Assembly: GCA_937934115.1 (NCBI GenBank)
Contig: CALHAH010000009.1
Location: forward strand, 62,001-126,000
DNA from: an uncultured Thermoanaerobaculum sp.
GTDB lineage: Bacteria > Acidobacteriota > Thermoanaerobaculia > Thermoanaerobaculales > Thermoanaerobaculaceae
Length of the DNA stretch: 64,000 nt
Direction: 5' to 3'
Under the pieces are notes generated by a model. The model was not told the DNA's origin. It saw only the letters and a program-made list of their open reading frames with translations, and made no database searches. A program made the position numbers and the translations under genes. Below, piece by piece: positions 34,202 through 42,879 of the stretch; positions within the stretch are counted from its first letter, which is position 1, and each line of letters begins with the position of its first letter.

Positions 34202-36259
34202 TTACATCACGGCCGTCGGAGGCGCTGGCTCATCAGCAGCACCGGCTTTGCCCAAGGGCACAAAGATGAGGTAGGCGGCAATACCCACGGCGAAGAGCAA
34301 CGCCAGGATGCCAGGGGCGTGCCAACCGGGAATCCACTCGGCAAGGGAATAGAAGGCTTTGTCCCGGAAAAACACCACAGCGGCCACCACCAAGCCCATG
34401 AGTGCTTCACCCGCGATGAGACCGGAAGCAGCCAGCACCCCGGCATTTTCCACCCGCGCCTTTTGCGCTTCGTTGTAAGCTCTTTTGGCCACCATCTTGT
34501 CCACGATGGCGCGGATAATGCCCCCCACGAAAATGGCGAAGGTGGTTTCCAGCGGGAGGTACATCCCCACTGCAAAAAGCATGGGGCTCTTCACTTTGAC
34601 GAGGATCAGGGCAAAACCCATGACGATGCCCACAATCACCAAAGGCCACGCCATCTCCCCGCCCACGATGCCTTGGGAAAGGGTGGCCATGAGCCCAGCC
34701 TGCGGCGCTGCCAGCGCCTTGTCACCAAATCCCGTGCCGCCCTGTTTGATGTTTGAAAAGTGCAGCACGTAAAGGGGGAAGAACAGCAGCAGCCCGGCCA
34801 CTACCACGCCAATGAGGTCCCCCACCTGCATTTTCCACGGGGTACCACCCAGGATATGCCCCACTTTTAGGTCCTGCAGCATTTCGCCAGCTACGGCCGC
34901 GGCTACGCATACCACGCTGGCCACGCCCAAAACCGCGGCGACCCCTTGCATCCCGGAAACTCCCACGATGACCATGGTGAGGGCAGCTAAGATAAGGGTG
35001 GCTAGGGTTAAGCCGGAAATGGGGTTGTTAGAGGAGCCAATCATGCCCACGAGGTTGCCGGAGACGGCAGCAAAGAAAAAGCCTGTTACCAGCATGACCG
35101 CGGCCGCCGCAACGGCCCCGCCAATCTTGCCGGCAAAGTAGTTGTAAAGGATGACCATCAACACGAAAACCACGGCAACGCCAAAGAGCACCACTTTGAA
35201 GCTCAAGTCCTTCTCGGTCCTTTCCGTGGTGTCGGCGGCTGCTGCAGACTTTTTGAGGTCGGAAAACGAGCGGGCCAAACCGGCTTTCAGGTTGGCCCGC
35301 ATTCGGTAAAGGGTGTAGCCGGCGCCTACCAACATGCCGCCTACGGCAATGGGGCGCACGATGAACTTCCACAAGCGGTCCGCCAGCAAAGCCCACGCGT
35401 GCTGGCTTCCTGGTTCCACCCCCATGGACGCTGCGAACCCCTCCATCATGGAGGGGCCCAGGAAAAACACCAAAAGCGGTACGAAAAGCCCCCAAGCCAA
35501 AAGGCCCCCAGCAAAGTTAAGGGAGGCCAGGGTAGGCCCGATGATATACCCCACACCCATGTACGCTGGGCTCACGGCGGGGGCTGCGATTGTGGAAACC
35601 CCACCTAACCCCTTCACTGCGTACGCGTCTTTTTGGAAGCCCAAGCGCACGAGGCTTTTGCCGACTTCCCCCACCTTCAGAAAAAACTCGTTGGAGGCGC
35701 GGAACACCCCAAAGTCCCCCAGGAACTTGATGAGGGCTCCTGCCCCCATGGCCTTGAAGAGCTGCACTGCGGCTTCGGCCCCTCGCTGCCCAGCTTTGTG
35801 GATTTCCGCCGCTGCCACCGATTCGGGAAAGGGCAGCTCCGGGTCTTCCACCATGACCCGGCGCAGCATGGTGACAAACAGTATCCCAAGAATTCCCCCC
35901 ACAATCATGAGGGCCGTGGCCAGCAAGTAGTCCTTGGTGGTATTAAATTGCCAGATCCCAAGGATGACAAACGCGGGGATGGTAAAGATAGCCCCGGCTG
36001 CCACCGACTCCCCAATGGAACCGACGGTACGGGCGAAGTTCTCCTCCAAAAGGGATCCCCGCATGAGGCGCAGCACCGCCATGGAAATCACCGCCGCGGG
36101 GTAGGTGGCGGCAATGGTCATGCCGGCCTTGAGGCCCAGGTAGGCGTTGGCCGCCCCCAGAACCACGCTCATGACCAAGCCTAAGAACAATGCCCGCCCC
36201 GTGAACTCGCTCATGGTCACGTGGGCCGGCACGAACGGGGTGAAGCGCTTCTCGCTCAT
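34202..36259 (-). CDS. OPT family oligopeptide/metal-chelate transporter
   Basis: A 685-residue inner-membrane transporter with about 15 hydrophobic helices. The N-terminal part (E-F-T-G-R-A-L-F-L-G, G-L-K-A-G-M-T-I-A-A-T-Y-P-A-A-V) and the repeated glycine-rich helices match the OPT superfamily of proton-coupled peptide transporters. Bacterial members are poorly characterised, so substrate is open (small peptides or metal chelates). The frame extends 64 codons upstream, but the ATG at 36259 has a GGGAGGCG site and gives the family N-terminus (M-S-E-K-R-F-T-P-F-V-P). It is divergent from clpB. Confidence 0.9.
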   Translation of the reverse strand: MSEKRFTPFVPAHVTMSEFTGRALFLGLVMSVVLGAANAYLGLKAGMTIAATYPAAVISMAVLRLMRGSLLEENFARTVGSIGESVAAGAIFTIPAFVILGIWQFNTTKDYLLATALMIVGGILGILFVTMLRRVMVEDPELPFPESVAAAEIHKAGQRGAEAAVQLFKAMGAGALIKFLGDFGVFRASNEFFLKVGEVGKSLVRLGFQKDAYAVKGLGGVSTIAAPAVSPAYMGVGYIIGPTLASLNFAGGLLAWGLFVPLLVFFLGPSMMEGFAASMGVEPGSQHAWALLADRLWKFIVRPIAVGGMLVGAGYTLYRMRANLKAGLARSFSDLKKSAAAADTTERTEKDLSFKVVLFGVAVVFVLMVILYNYFAGKIGGAVAAAAVMLVTGFFFAAVSGNLVGMIGSSNNPISGLTLATLILAALTMVIVGVSGMQGVAAVLGVASVVCVAAAVAGEMLQDLKVGHILGGTPWKMQVGDLIGVVVAGLLLFFPLYVLHFSNIKQGGTGFGDKALAAPQAGLMATLSQGIVGGEMAWPLVIVGIVMGFALILVKVKSPMLFAVGMYLPLETTFAIFVGGIIRAIVDKMVAKRAYNEAQKARVENAGVLAASGLIAGEALMGLVVAAVVFFRDKAFYSLAEWIPGWHAPGILALLFAVGIAAYLIFVPLGKAGAADEPAPPTAVM

Positions 36260-36323
36260 CTTACGCCTCCCTTTCTCGCCACAGTTTCCCCGTAGGTGTC
36301 CGTGGCGGTTGTGTCGTCGGCGC

Positions 36324-36354
36324 ATTCTACAGGAAACGCCAAGGCAGTGGTCAA
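36324..36354 (-). promoter_or_regulatory. Possible promoter of the OPT gene
   Basis: Minus-strand TTGACC (36349-36354) and TAGAAT (36324-36329) with a 19-base spacer, longer than optimal. It lies in the 250-base divergent region 36260-36510, which holds no gene. Confidence 0.4.
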
Positions 36355-36444
36355 GAGAAGGTAACCGTGACGGGGTGCTCTTGCGTACAGCAACTAATAT
36401 GCGCCTATTCCACTCATATCTATGGCGCCGCGTGATATCACATC

Positions 36445-36473
36445 TTGACAATCAGGCGCGCAGGTCCTAGATT
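36445..36473 (+). promoter_or_regulatory. Sigma-70 promoter of clpB
   Basis: Perfect -35 TTGACA (36445-36450), 17-base spacer, -10 TAGATT (36468-36473). The leader to the clpB ATG is about 30 bases. I see neither a CIRCE (HrcA) nor a HAIR (HspR) operator; an 8-base palindrome TGATATCA sits just upstream of the -35. Confidence 0.7.
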
Positions 36474-36510
36474 GTATGCGAAGCCGGTTACGGCTGCGAG
36501 GAGAGCAACT

Positions 36511-39117
36511 ATGGCAACCACCAACTACACGATCAAGGCGCAAGAAGCCTTGCAGGAAACGTTCAACCTGGCACGCGCCCGGGGCAACCCTGAGGTGCTC
36601 CCAACGCACCTTTTAGTGAGCTTGTTGGCGCAGCCCGAGGGTCTCGCGCCCAGGCTGGTGGCGAAGGTGGGGGCACCGCTTTCGGCGCTTGTGGCGGAAG
36701 CCAAGAGGGACTTGGACCGCTTGCCCCGCGTGGAGGGTGGGGCGGAACCCCAGCTTTCTCGGGACTTTCGTCAGGTCATGGAAAGCGCCGCTCAGCTGGC
36801 CCCCCAATTCCAAGACCAGTTCGTTTCCGTGGAGCACCTGTTCATGGCGCTTACTCTGGTGCGCGGCACCTCGGCCTTTGACATCCTTTCCCGGTATGGC
36901 ATCACCAAGGAAACTCTGCTTTCCGCTCTGCAAGAGGTGCGGGGCTCCCACCGCGTCACCGATGACAACCCCGAGGCCAAGTACGAGGCGCTCAAGCAGT
37001 ATTCCCGTGACCTTACCGAGCTGGCGCGGGCGGGCAAACTGGACCCAGTCATTGGGCGAGATGAAGAAATCCGGCGGGTAATGCAGGTGCTCACCCGCCG
37101 CACCAAAAACAACCCGGTGCTTCTAGGCGAGCCAGGCGTAGGCAAGACCGCCATTGCCGAAGGCTTGGCCCAGCGCATTGCCAGCGGGGATGTGCCGGAA
37201 ATCCTCAAAAACCGCCGCATCGTGGCGTTGGACATGGGGGCCTTGATCGCCGGCACTAAGTACCGGGGTGAATTCGAGGACCGTTTGAAAGCGGTCATCA
37301 AGGAAGTGGTGGACTCCCAAGGTGAGGTGATCCTCTTCATTGACGAAATCCACACGCTGGTAGGGGCTGGTGCTGCCGAGGGGGCCATGGACGCCGCCAA
37401 CTTGCTCAAACCAGCCTTGGCGCGAGGGGAGCTGCGGTGCATCGGTGCTACCACCCTTTCCGAGTACCGTAAGTACATCGAAAAAGACGCGGCCTTGGAG
37501 CGGCGTTTTCAGCCAGTGATGGTGGGGGAACCCACGGTGGAGGAAACCATTGCCATCCTTCGCGGCTTGAAGGAACGCTACGAGGTGCACCACGGGGTGC
37601 GCATCACTGACGCCGCTTTAGTTGCCGCTGCGCAGCTTTCGCACCGCTACATCACGGACCGCTACCTCCCCGATAAAGCCATTGACCTCATTGACGAAGC
37701 TGCCTCCCGCTTGCGTATCGAAATTGACTCCTTACCCACGGAGATTGACCAAAAAGAACGCGCTCTGGTGAAGCTGGAAATCGAAAAGCGAGCCCTGGCC
37801 AAGGAAAGCGATCCCCAGGCCAAGGAGCGGCTAGCCCAGGTGGAAGAGGCCATTGCTGAGCTTTCCGAGGAAATTGCCAGCATGAAAGCCTCGTGGCAGC
37901 GGGAAAAAGAGCTCATTGCCCGTATCCGAAAGCTCAAAGAACACTTGGAGGCCCTGCGCGAGGCCGCGGAAAGGGCGGAGCGTGAGGGCGATTTAGAACG
38001 CGCCGCTCAGCTCCGCTACGGCGAAATACCGGCTGCGCAAAGGGACCTCACTCAGGCCGGGGAAGAGCTTAAAGCGCACCAGCAAACCCATGGGACCTTC
38101 TTGGCCGAGGAAGTCACCGAAGAAGCGGTGGCGCAGGTGGTGGCGCGTTGGACCGGTATTCCTGTGGCCAAGCTCCTGGAGAGCGAAAAGAGCAAGCTCC
38201 TGTCCATGGAACAAAGGTTGGCCCAGCGGGTGGTGGGGCAAGAGGAGGCCATTCGCGCCGTTTCCGAGGCGGTACGGCGGGCGCGGGCGGGGCTTAAGGA
38301 TCCCAACCGGCCCGTGGGTTCCTTCCTGTTCTTGGGTCCTACCGGTGTGGGCAAAACCGAGCTGGCGCGGGCCTTGGCGGAGTTTTTGTTTGACGACGAG
38401 CGGGCCATGGTGCGGCTGGATATGTCCGAGTACATGGAAAAGCACTCGGTGGCGCGCATGATTGGTGCCCCTCCGGGCTACGTGGGCCACGAAGAGGGCG
38501 GGCAGCTCACGGAAGCGGTGCGGCGTCGGCCCTACAGCGTGGTGCTTTTGGATGAAATTGAAAAGGCGCACCCGGACGTGTTCAACGTTTTGCTGCAGAT
38601 CTTGGACGACGGCAGGCTTACGGACGGTAAAGGCCGTACCGTGGACTTCCGCAACACCGTAGTCATCATGACCTCCAACATTGCATCGCACATCATTGGC
38701 AGCTTCACCGAGGCCGACCGCCAGCGCATGATGGCTGCGGTGGAAGCCGAACTCAAGCGCACCTTCCGGCCAGAGTTTTTAAACCGCGTTGACGAGGTTT
38801 TGGTGTTCCACAAGCTTTCCATGGAACATCTTCGCCAAATCGTGCGCATTCAGCTTTCCCGGCTCAACCAACTGCTTGCCGACCGGCGCATTGAGATGCA
38901 AGCCGATGATGGCGCCTTGGAGTTCTTAGCTCGCGAAGGCTACGATCCGGAATTCGGGGCCCGACCGTTAAAGCGCACCATCCAGCGCCTGGTGCAAGAC
39001 CCGCTGGCGCGCATGATCCTGGCCGGTGAAGTGCTAGACGGCGATACCGTGCAGCTGACGGTGGCGGGTGACAGGCTCCTGTTGCAACCCGTTGCTCCCG
39101 AGGTGCTGGCCAGCTAA
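36511..39117 (+). CDS. clpB: ATP-dependent disaggregase ClpB
   Basis: An 868-residue Hsp100 chaperone that, with DnaK, pulls proteins out of aggregates. The N-terminal double Clp repeat (1-145) is followed by the first AAA+ domain (Walker A G-E-P-G-V-G-K-T, about residue 205), the long M-domain coiled coil (about 410-525) that separates ClpB from ClpA/C, and the second AAA+ domain (G-P-T-G-V-G-K-T, about 610). No P-element tripeptide for ClpP binding is expected or seen. A frame extends 22 codons upstream, but the ATG at 36511 with GAGGAG gives the normal N-terminus ([13 protein letters not shown]). Confidence 0.97.
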   Translation: MATTNYTIKAQEALQETFNLARARGNPEVLPTHLLVSLLAQPEGLAPRLVAKVGAPLSALVAEAKRDLDRLPRVEGGAEPQLSRDFRQVMESAAQLAPQFQDQFVSVEHLFMALTLVRGTSAFDILSRYGITKETLLSALQEVRGSHRVTDDNPEAKYEALKQYSRDLTELARAGKLDPVIGRDEEIRRVMQVLTRRTKNNPVLLGEPGVGKTAIAEGLAQRIASGDVPEILKNRRIVALDMGALIAGTKYRGEFEDRLKAVIKEVVDSQGEVILFIDEIHTLVGAGAAEGAMDAANLLKPALARGELRCIGATTLSEYRKYIEKDAALERRFQPVMVGEPTVEETIAILRGLKERYEVHHGVRITDAALVAAAQLSHRYITDRYLPDKAIDLIDEAASRLRIEIDSLPTEIDQKERALVKLEIEKRALAKESDPQAKERLAQVEEAIAELSEEIASMKASWQREKELIARIRKLKEHLEALREAAERAEREGDLERAAQLRYGEIPAAQRDLTQAGEELKAHQQTHGTFLAEEVTEEAVAQVVARWTGIPVAKLLESEKSKLLSMEQRLAQRVVGQEEAIRAVSEAVRRARAGLKDPNRPVGSFLFLGPTGVGKTELARALAEFLFDDERAMVRLDMSEYMEKHSVARMIGAPPGYVGHEEGGQLTEAVRRRPYSVVLLDEIEKAHPDVFNVLLQILDDGRLTDGKGRTVDFRNTVVIMTSNIASHIIGSFTEADRQRMMAAVEAELKRTFRPEFLNRVDEVLVFHKLSMEHLRQIVRIQLSRLNQLLADRRIEMQADDGALEFLAREGYDPEFGARPLKRTIQRLVQDPLARMILAGEVLDGDTVQLTVAGDRLLLQPVAPEVLAS

Positions 39118-39133
39118 CGTTTCCCTTTGCTTC

Positions 39134-39763
39134 TCACGTGAGGCTTCCGCCTCCCAGGGCCTGCCCCACGTCGCGGCCAAGAACTAAGTAAAAGAAAAAC
39201 GTGCCGACCACGCCATGGGCGGCGCCCAGGAGGGGCAGCTGGGGTACCCGGGGGTACACCCAAACCCAAACTAGGGCGGCTGGGAAGGTAGCTGCCACCA
39301 CCGGCCAATCGGGAACGTGAGCGGCAGCAAAACCCAGGGCAGCCAAGAAATGGGCCCAGCCGGAGGGCAGAAAGCAACGGAGATGCCGCGCCAGCACGGC
39401 GTTGAGCAAGAACTGCTGGGCGGTACCCCACAGGGGGTACACAAGCAAGATGAGCCAAAAGCTGGGAGGGGGTGGCCAAGTGCCGCGGGCTAAGCCTGCC
39501 GCAAGCGAAAGCAAAACCCCGGCCAGAGTAAAAGCCGCCAACGCCGAAAGCCCTTGCGGTTGCAGCCTGCTTCCCCACAGGAGCTGGGGCAGGAAGCGCC
39601 GTTCCCGTAGGCTCCGCCAAAGCAGGTATCCGCCCCAAAACACGATGCCGGCGGCTACCACCCACCCTTTTCCGCTTCCATAAACTTCGGCGCCGACGTT
39701 GGCGCACGCCAAGGCCACCACCAGCGTCAGCTCCACAGTGGTTTCTGCGGGCAACGGCCTCAT
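39134..39763 (-). CDS. CPBP-like (Abi) membrane protein, catalytic residues altered
   Basis: A 209-residue protein with about six or seven hydrophobic helices. Three helices resemble the CPBP intramembrane protease core. The second motif F-A-A-A-H (about residue 149) and the third H in G-A-A-H-G-V-V-G (about 182) are present. The first motif, normally E-E-x-x-x-R, reads Q-Q-F-L-L-N (about 116-121), so the catalytic base and arginine are lost. It may be a non-proteolytic member. The start ATG has no ribosome site; a TACAAT hexamer stands six bases before it, suggesting a leaderless mRNA. Confidence 0.65.
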   Translation of the reverse strand: MRPLPAETTVELTLVVALACANVGAEVYGSGKGWVVAAGIVFWGGYLLWRSLRERRFLPQLLWGSRLQPQGLSALAAFTLAGVLLSLAAGLARGTWPPPPSFWLILLVYPLWGTAQQFLLNAVLARHLRCFLPSGWAHFLAALGFAAAHVPDWPVVAATFPAALVWVWVYPRVPQLPLLGAAHGVVGTFFFYLVLGRDVGQALGGGSLT

Positions 39764-39769
39764 GGAAGC

Positions 39770-39775
39770 ATTGTA
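39770..39775 (-). promoter_or_regulatory. -10 element of the CPBP-like gene (leaderless)
   Basis: TACAAT on the minus strand, six bases before the ATG at 39763. The transcript should start at or within a base of the start codon. Confidence 0.5.
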
Positions 39776-39783
39776 GTGGAGCG

Positions 39784-39789
39784 TACAAT
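39784..39789 (+). promoter_or_regulatory. -10 element of the PlsB-like gene (leaderless)
   Basis: TACAAT on the plus strand, six bases before the GTG at 39796. It mirrors the minus-strand element at 39770-39775, so a 32-base gap serves two divergent genes. Confidence 0.55.
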
Positions 39790-39795
39790 GAACTC

Positions 39796-41175
39796 GTGAC
39801 CCCGGTGACGGTGCCGCTGTGGCTGTTCGTGCTGTTGGTTTGTTTGGCCAGTGTGGCGGTGCTGGAACGACTGATCCTTCCCAGCCTCCGGGTGGTGCTA
39901 CGCAAGCGCTTTCGAGCCGTGGTGGAGAAAGTCAACCAAAGGCTTGCTTTGAAACTGAAGCCCTTCAAGCTCGCCAAGAAGAAAGCTTTAGAGCAGCTTT
40001 TAGTGCACGATCCCGAAGTGCTGCGTTTGGGCGAAAAGTACCGAAAGGAACGGGACCTGAGCTGGCGGGAAGTGGAGGATCTTCTGGCCGCTTATGCCCG
40101 GGAAATCGTGCCCACCTTTAGCGTTTACCTGTACTACCGCTTGGGGCACGCCGTCGCCAAGCGGGTAGTGCGGGGGCTTTACAAGGTACGGGTGGGGTTT
40201 TTGGATCGCCAAGCGCTTTCCCAAATTGACCCCGACGACAGCGTGGTCTTCCTTATGAACCACCGCTCGAACCTGGACTACCTGTTGGTGGCGTACCTGG
40301 TTTCCCGCCATGCAGCCATTTCCTACGCAGTGGGGGAGTGGGCCCGGGTTTGGCCTCTCGATACCTTGATCCGCCGCCTAGGCGGGTACTTTGTGCGCCG
40401 GGACACCTCGGATCCCCTGTACCGCAAAGTTTTAGAGCGTTTTGTGCAGTTGGCCACCGACGCCGGCCTTACGCAAGGCGTTTTCCCCGAGGGGAAGCTC
40501 ACCCGCGATGGCTGCCTGCAACCCCCCAAGCTAGGACTGCTTTCGTACTTGCTCAAGGGCTTTAACCCGCAAGGGGAACGGGATTTGGTGTTCGTGCCGG
40601 TGGGCCTGAACTACGACCGGGTCTTGGAAGATCGCACCCACGCTCTGGGCTTGCCGGTGTCGGTGGCCGGTGCTGGGCACATGGCAGGTTGGGCGTTACG
40701 GTGGGCTTGGAACGCTGTGCGGGGGCGCGGCCATCCCTTGGGCTACGCCGCGGTGAACTTTGGCAAGCCCCTGTCCACGCGCCAGCTTTTGGCGCCCGTG
40801 GGCGATGTGCGCTCGCTTGCCCCAGAAGCGTTTCGCGAACTGGTACGCAAGGTGGGGGAAACGCTATGGCAAGCGGTGGCAGCCGCAGTTCCCGCCACGC
40901 CCCTGCCCGTTTTTTGCAGAGCTCTGCTCAAGCAGCCAAGCGGCGAACCGGTTGCCGTTGCTCGCGTGCACCAGGCACTGGACGCTGAAGTCCAACGCTT
41001 TCAAAGACTTGGAGTGTTGGTTCCTGAGCTGGAAACCGGCGGACTTTTTCACTACGCCCGAAAGGTAGTGGTGGCCCGCGGCTGGGTGGAAGAGCAGGGG
41101 AACACCCTTCACCTCCGGCAGGAGGCAATCCCGCTTCTACGTTTTTACGCCAACTCTCTAGCCCATCACGGTTAA
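39796..41175 (+). CDS. Glycerol-3-phosphate/1-acylglycerol-3-phosphate acyltransferase (PlsB-like)
   Basis: A 459-residue acyltransferase with an N-terminal membrane helix (about 8-30). The conserved motifs are N-H-R-S-N-L-D-Y-L (catalytic H-x4-D, about residue 155), G-G-Y-F-V-R-R (about 196), F-P-E-G-K-L-T-R-D-G (about 235), and V-P-V-G-L-N-Y-D-R-V. Spacing and the long C-terminal extension resemble PlsB more than the short PlsC enzymes. It should acylate glycerol-3-phosphate or a related lipid in phospholipid synthesis. It starts with GTG without a Shine-Dalgarno. The stop overlaps the convergent amidase stop by four bases. Confidence 0.82.
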   Translation: MTPVTVPLWLFVLLVCLASVAVLERLILPSLRVVLRKRFRAVVEKVNQRLALKLKPFKLAKKKALEQLLVHDPEVLRLGEKYRKERDLSWREVEDLLAAYAREIVPTFSVYLYYRLGHAVAKRVVRGLYKVRVGFLDRQALSQIDPDDSVVFLMNHRSNLDYLLVAYLVSRHAAISYAVGEWARVWPLDTLIRRLGGYFVRRDTSDPLYRKVLERFVQLATDAGLTQGVFPEGKLTRDGCLQPPKLGLLSYLLKGFNPQGERDLVFVPVGLNYDRVLEDRTHALGLPVSVAGAGHMAGWALRWAWNAVRGRGHPLGYAAVNFGKPLSTRQLLAPVGDVRSLAPEAFRELVRKVGETLWQAVAAAVPATPLPVFCRALLKQPSGEPVAVARVHQALDAEVQRFQRLGVLVPELETGGLFHYARKVVVARGWVEEQGNTLHLRQEAIPLLRFYANSLAHHG

Positions 41176-42809
41176 GCCCTGGACGCCGGGGACACCGTGG
41201 GCAAAAACCGCGGCGGTTTGCGCACCTTGGTGGCTTGTTCGAAGGCGTACGCCAAGCCCAAAAGCCTTCCCTCCTGCCAGGGCTTGGCCATGAACGTCAA
41301 CCCCACCGGCAAACCATGGATAAAGGCCATGGGCACGGTAACGCTGGGATAGCCGGAAACCGCAGCCGGCGTAGAGCTTCCCCCCAAGTAGTGGTCACCG
41401 TTGACGAGGTCAGTAACCCAAGCTGGGCCACCGGTAGGGGCCACCAGGGCATCCAAGCGGAACTTGGCAAACACCGCATCCAAACCCTGGCGGCGGGCCA
41501 ATTTCCAGCAAGTGGTCTTGGCTTTACGGTAGGCCGTGTCGGCCAAGGGGCCTTTCTTTTCCGCCATTTCAAAGATTTCTTGAGCGAAAAACGGCATTTC
41601 CTCTTGGGCACGCTGCCGGTTAAAGTCAATGAGGTGGGCCAGGGTGCGGTAAGGGCAGGTAGGTGCCCATTGCTGCAGGTACGCCGCCAGCTGCCATTTG
41701 AACTCGTAAAGCAAAACTTCAAACTCCGCCTCATCGTACTCGCCCAGGTGAGGGATGTCTGCGGGATCCACGAGCACGGCCCCCGCTTCCCTGAGGGTTG
41801 CTAAGGCCTGCTCGTACGCTCTATCCACCTGCGGGTGGTAGCCGGTGACTTTGGCGCGGGCCACACCCAGGCGAGCGCCGCGGAGGGAATCCGGCCGCAA
41901 AAAGGGAAGGTAGTCCACCTGCTTGGGCGCGAAAGCGGTGGCCGGATCCTCAGGGTCTGGTCCTGCCATGGCCGCCAGCAGGATAGCCGCGTCGGTAACG
42001 GTGCGGGCCATGGGGCCCGCAGTGTCTTGAGAAGCGGCAATGGGCACGATGCCCGAGCGGCTCACAAGCCCGAGGGTGGGTTTTATACCCACAAGGCCAC
42101 AGGCGTTGGCAGGACACACCACCGAGCCATCGGTTTCGGTGCCGATACCCACGGCGGCCAAGTTGGCGGCAATGGCGGCACCGGTACCCGAGGACGATCC
42201 GCAAGGGTTGCGGTCCAACACGTACGGGTTGGCACACTGTCCTCCCCGCCCGCTCCAACCTGAGCTGGAACGCGTGGACCGGAAGTTGGCCCATTCCGAG
42301 AGGTTGGTCTTACCCAGGATGATGGCCCCCGCTTGCCGCAGCTTGCCCACTAGAAAAGCGTCCCGCGGCGGTCGGTGGCCCAAAAGCGCCAAGGAGCCCG
42401 CGGTGGTTTCCATGGTGGGGCCGGTGGCGATGTTGTCCTTGACGAGCACTGGGATGCCGTGGAGGGGACCGCGAGGTCCTTTCTCCTTGCGCTCTCGGTC
42501 CAGCTCCCGCGCCAACGCCAATGCCGCCGGGTTGGTTTCCAGCACCGAGCGTAGCAAAGGATCCAGGGTAGCGATGCGCTGAAGGTACGCTTGACAGAGC
42601 ACCTCGGCAGTTAGTGCTCCGCGCTCCATGGCCGCTTGCAGCTGGGAAACGGTGGCCTCAAGCCAAGGAAAGTCTTCAGCAAGCGAGCTTGTTGCCCCGC
42701 CGGGCAAGCTGGCAGCGGCGGGTAAGGGCACGGCCGCCGCTGCCGCCGTGAAAGCGAAAAGCTTGACCGCGTCTCGCCGGTTCACGCCCTGCGCTTTTTT
42801 CTGGTTCAT
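41172..42809 (-). CDS. Tat-exported amidase (amidase-signature family)
   Basis: A 545-residue hydrolase. The N-terminus N-R-R-D-A-V-K-L-F-A-F with a following alanine-rich stretch is a twin-arginine signal, so the enzyme is periplasmic. The amidase-signature triad is visible: Lys in V-L-V-K-D-N-I-A (about 128), cis-Ser in C-G-S-S-S-G-T-G-A-A, and the nucleophile Ser in T-D-G-S-V-V-C-P-A. Substrate is unknown; relatives hydrolyse aliphatic, peptide or aryl amides. The ATG at 42809 is preferred over a GTG two codons upstream because of a GAGG site. It is divergent from the htrA gene (70-base gap). Confidence 0.88.
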   Translation of the reverse strand: MNQKKAQGVNRRDAVKLFAFTAAAAAVPLPAAASLPGGATSSLAEDFPWLEATVSQLQAAMERGALTAEVLCQAYLQRIATLDPLLRSVLETNPAALALARELDRERKEKGPRGPLHGIPVLVKDNIATGPTMETTAGSLALLGHRPPRDAFLVGKLRQAGAIILGKTNLSEWANFRSTRSSSGWSGRGGQCANPYVLDRNPCGSSSGTGAAIAANLAAVGIGTETDGSVVCPANACGLVGIKPTLGLVSRSGIVPIAASQDTAGPMARTVTDAAILLAAMAGPDPEDPATAFAPKQVDYLPFLRPDSLRGARLGVARAKVTGYHPQVDRAYEQALATLREAGAVLVDPADIPHLGEYDEAEFEVLLYEFKWQLAAYLQQWAPTCPYRTLAHLIDFNRQRAQEEMPFFAQEIFEMAEKKGPLADTAYRKAKTTCWKLARRQGLDAVFAKFRLDALVAPTGGPAWVTDLVNGDHYLGGSSTPAAVSGYPSVTVPMAFIHGLPVGLTFMAKPWQEGRLLGLAYAFEQATKVRKPPRFLPTVSPASRA

Positions 42810-42879
42810 TGGCACCTCGCTCGTTAAAAGTTTACGTCCGCAAAACCTTCGGGTTTAAGCTTTGGCGATGGGAGGTGCT

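Noticed and set aside
39114-39977. A 287-codon minus-strand open frame
   Set aside because: It runs in another frame over the CPBP-like gene and the start of the PlsB-like gene, with no membrane pattern or motif.
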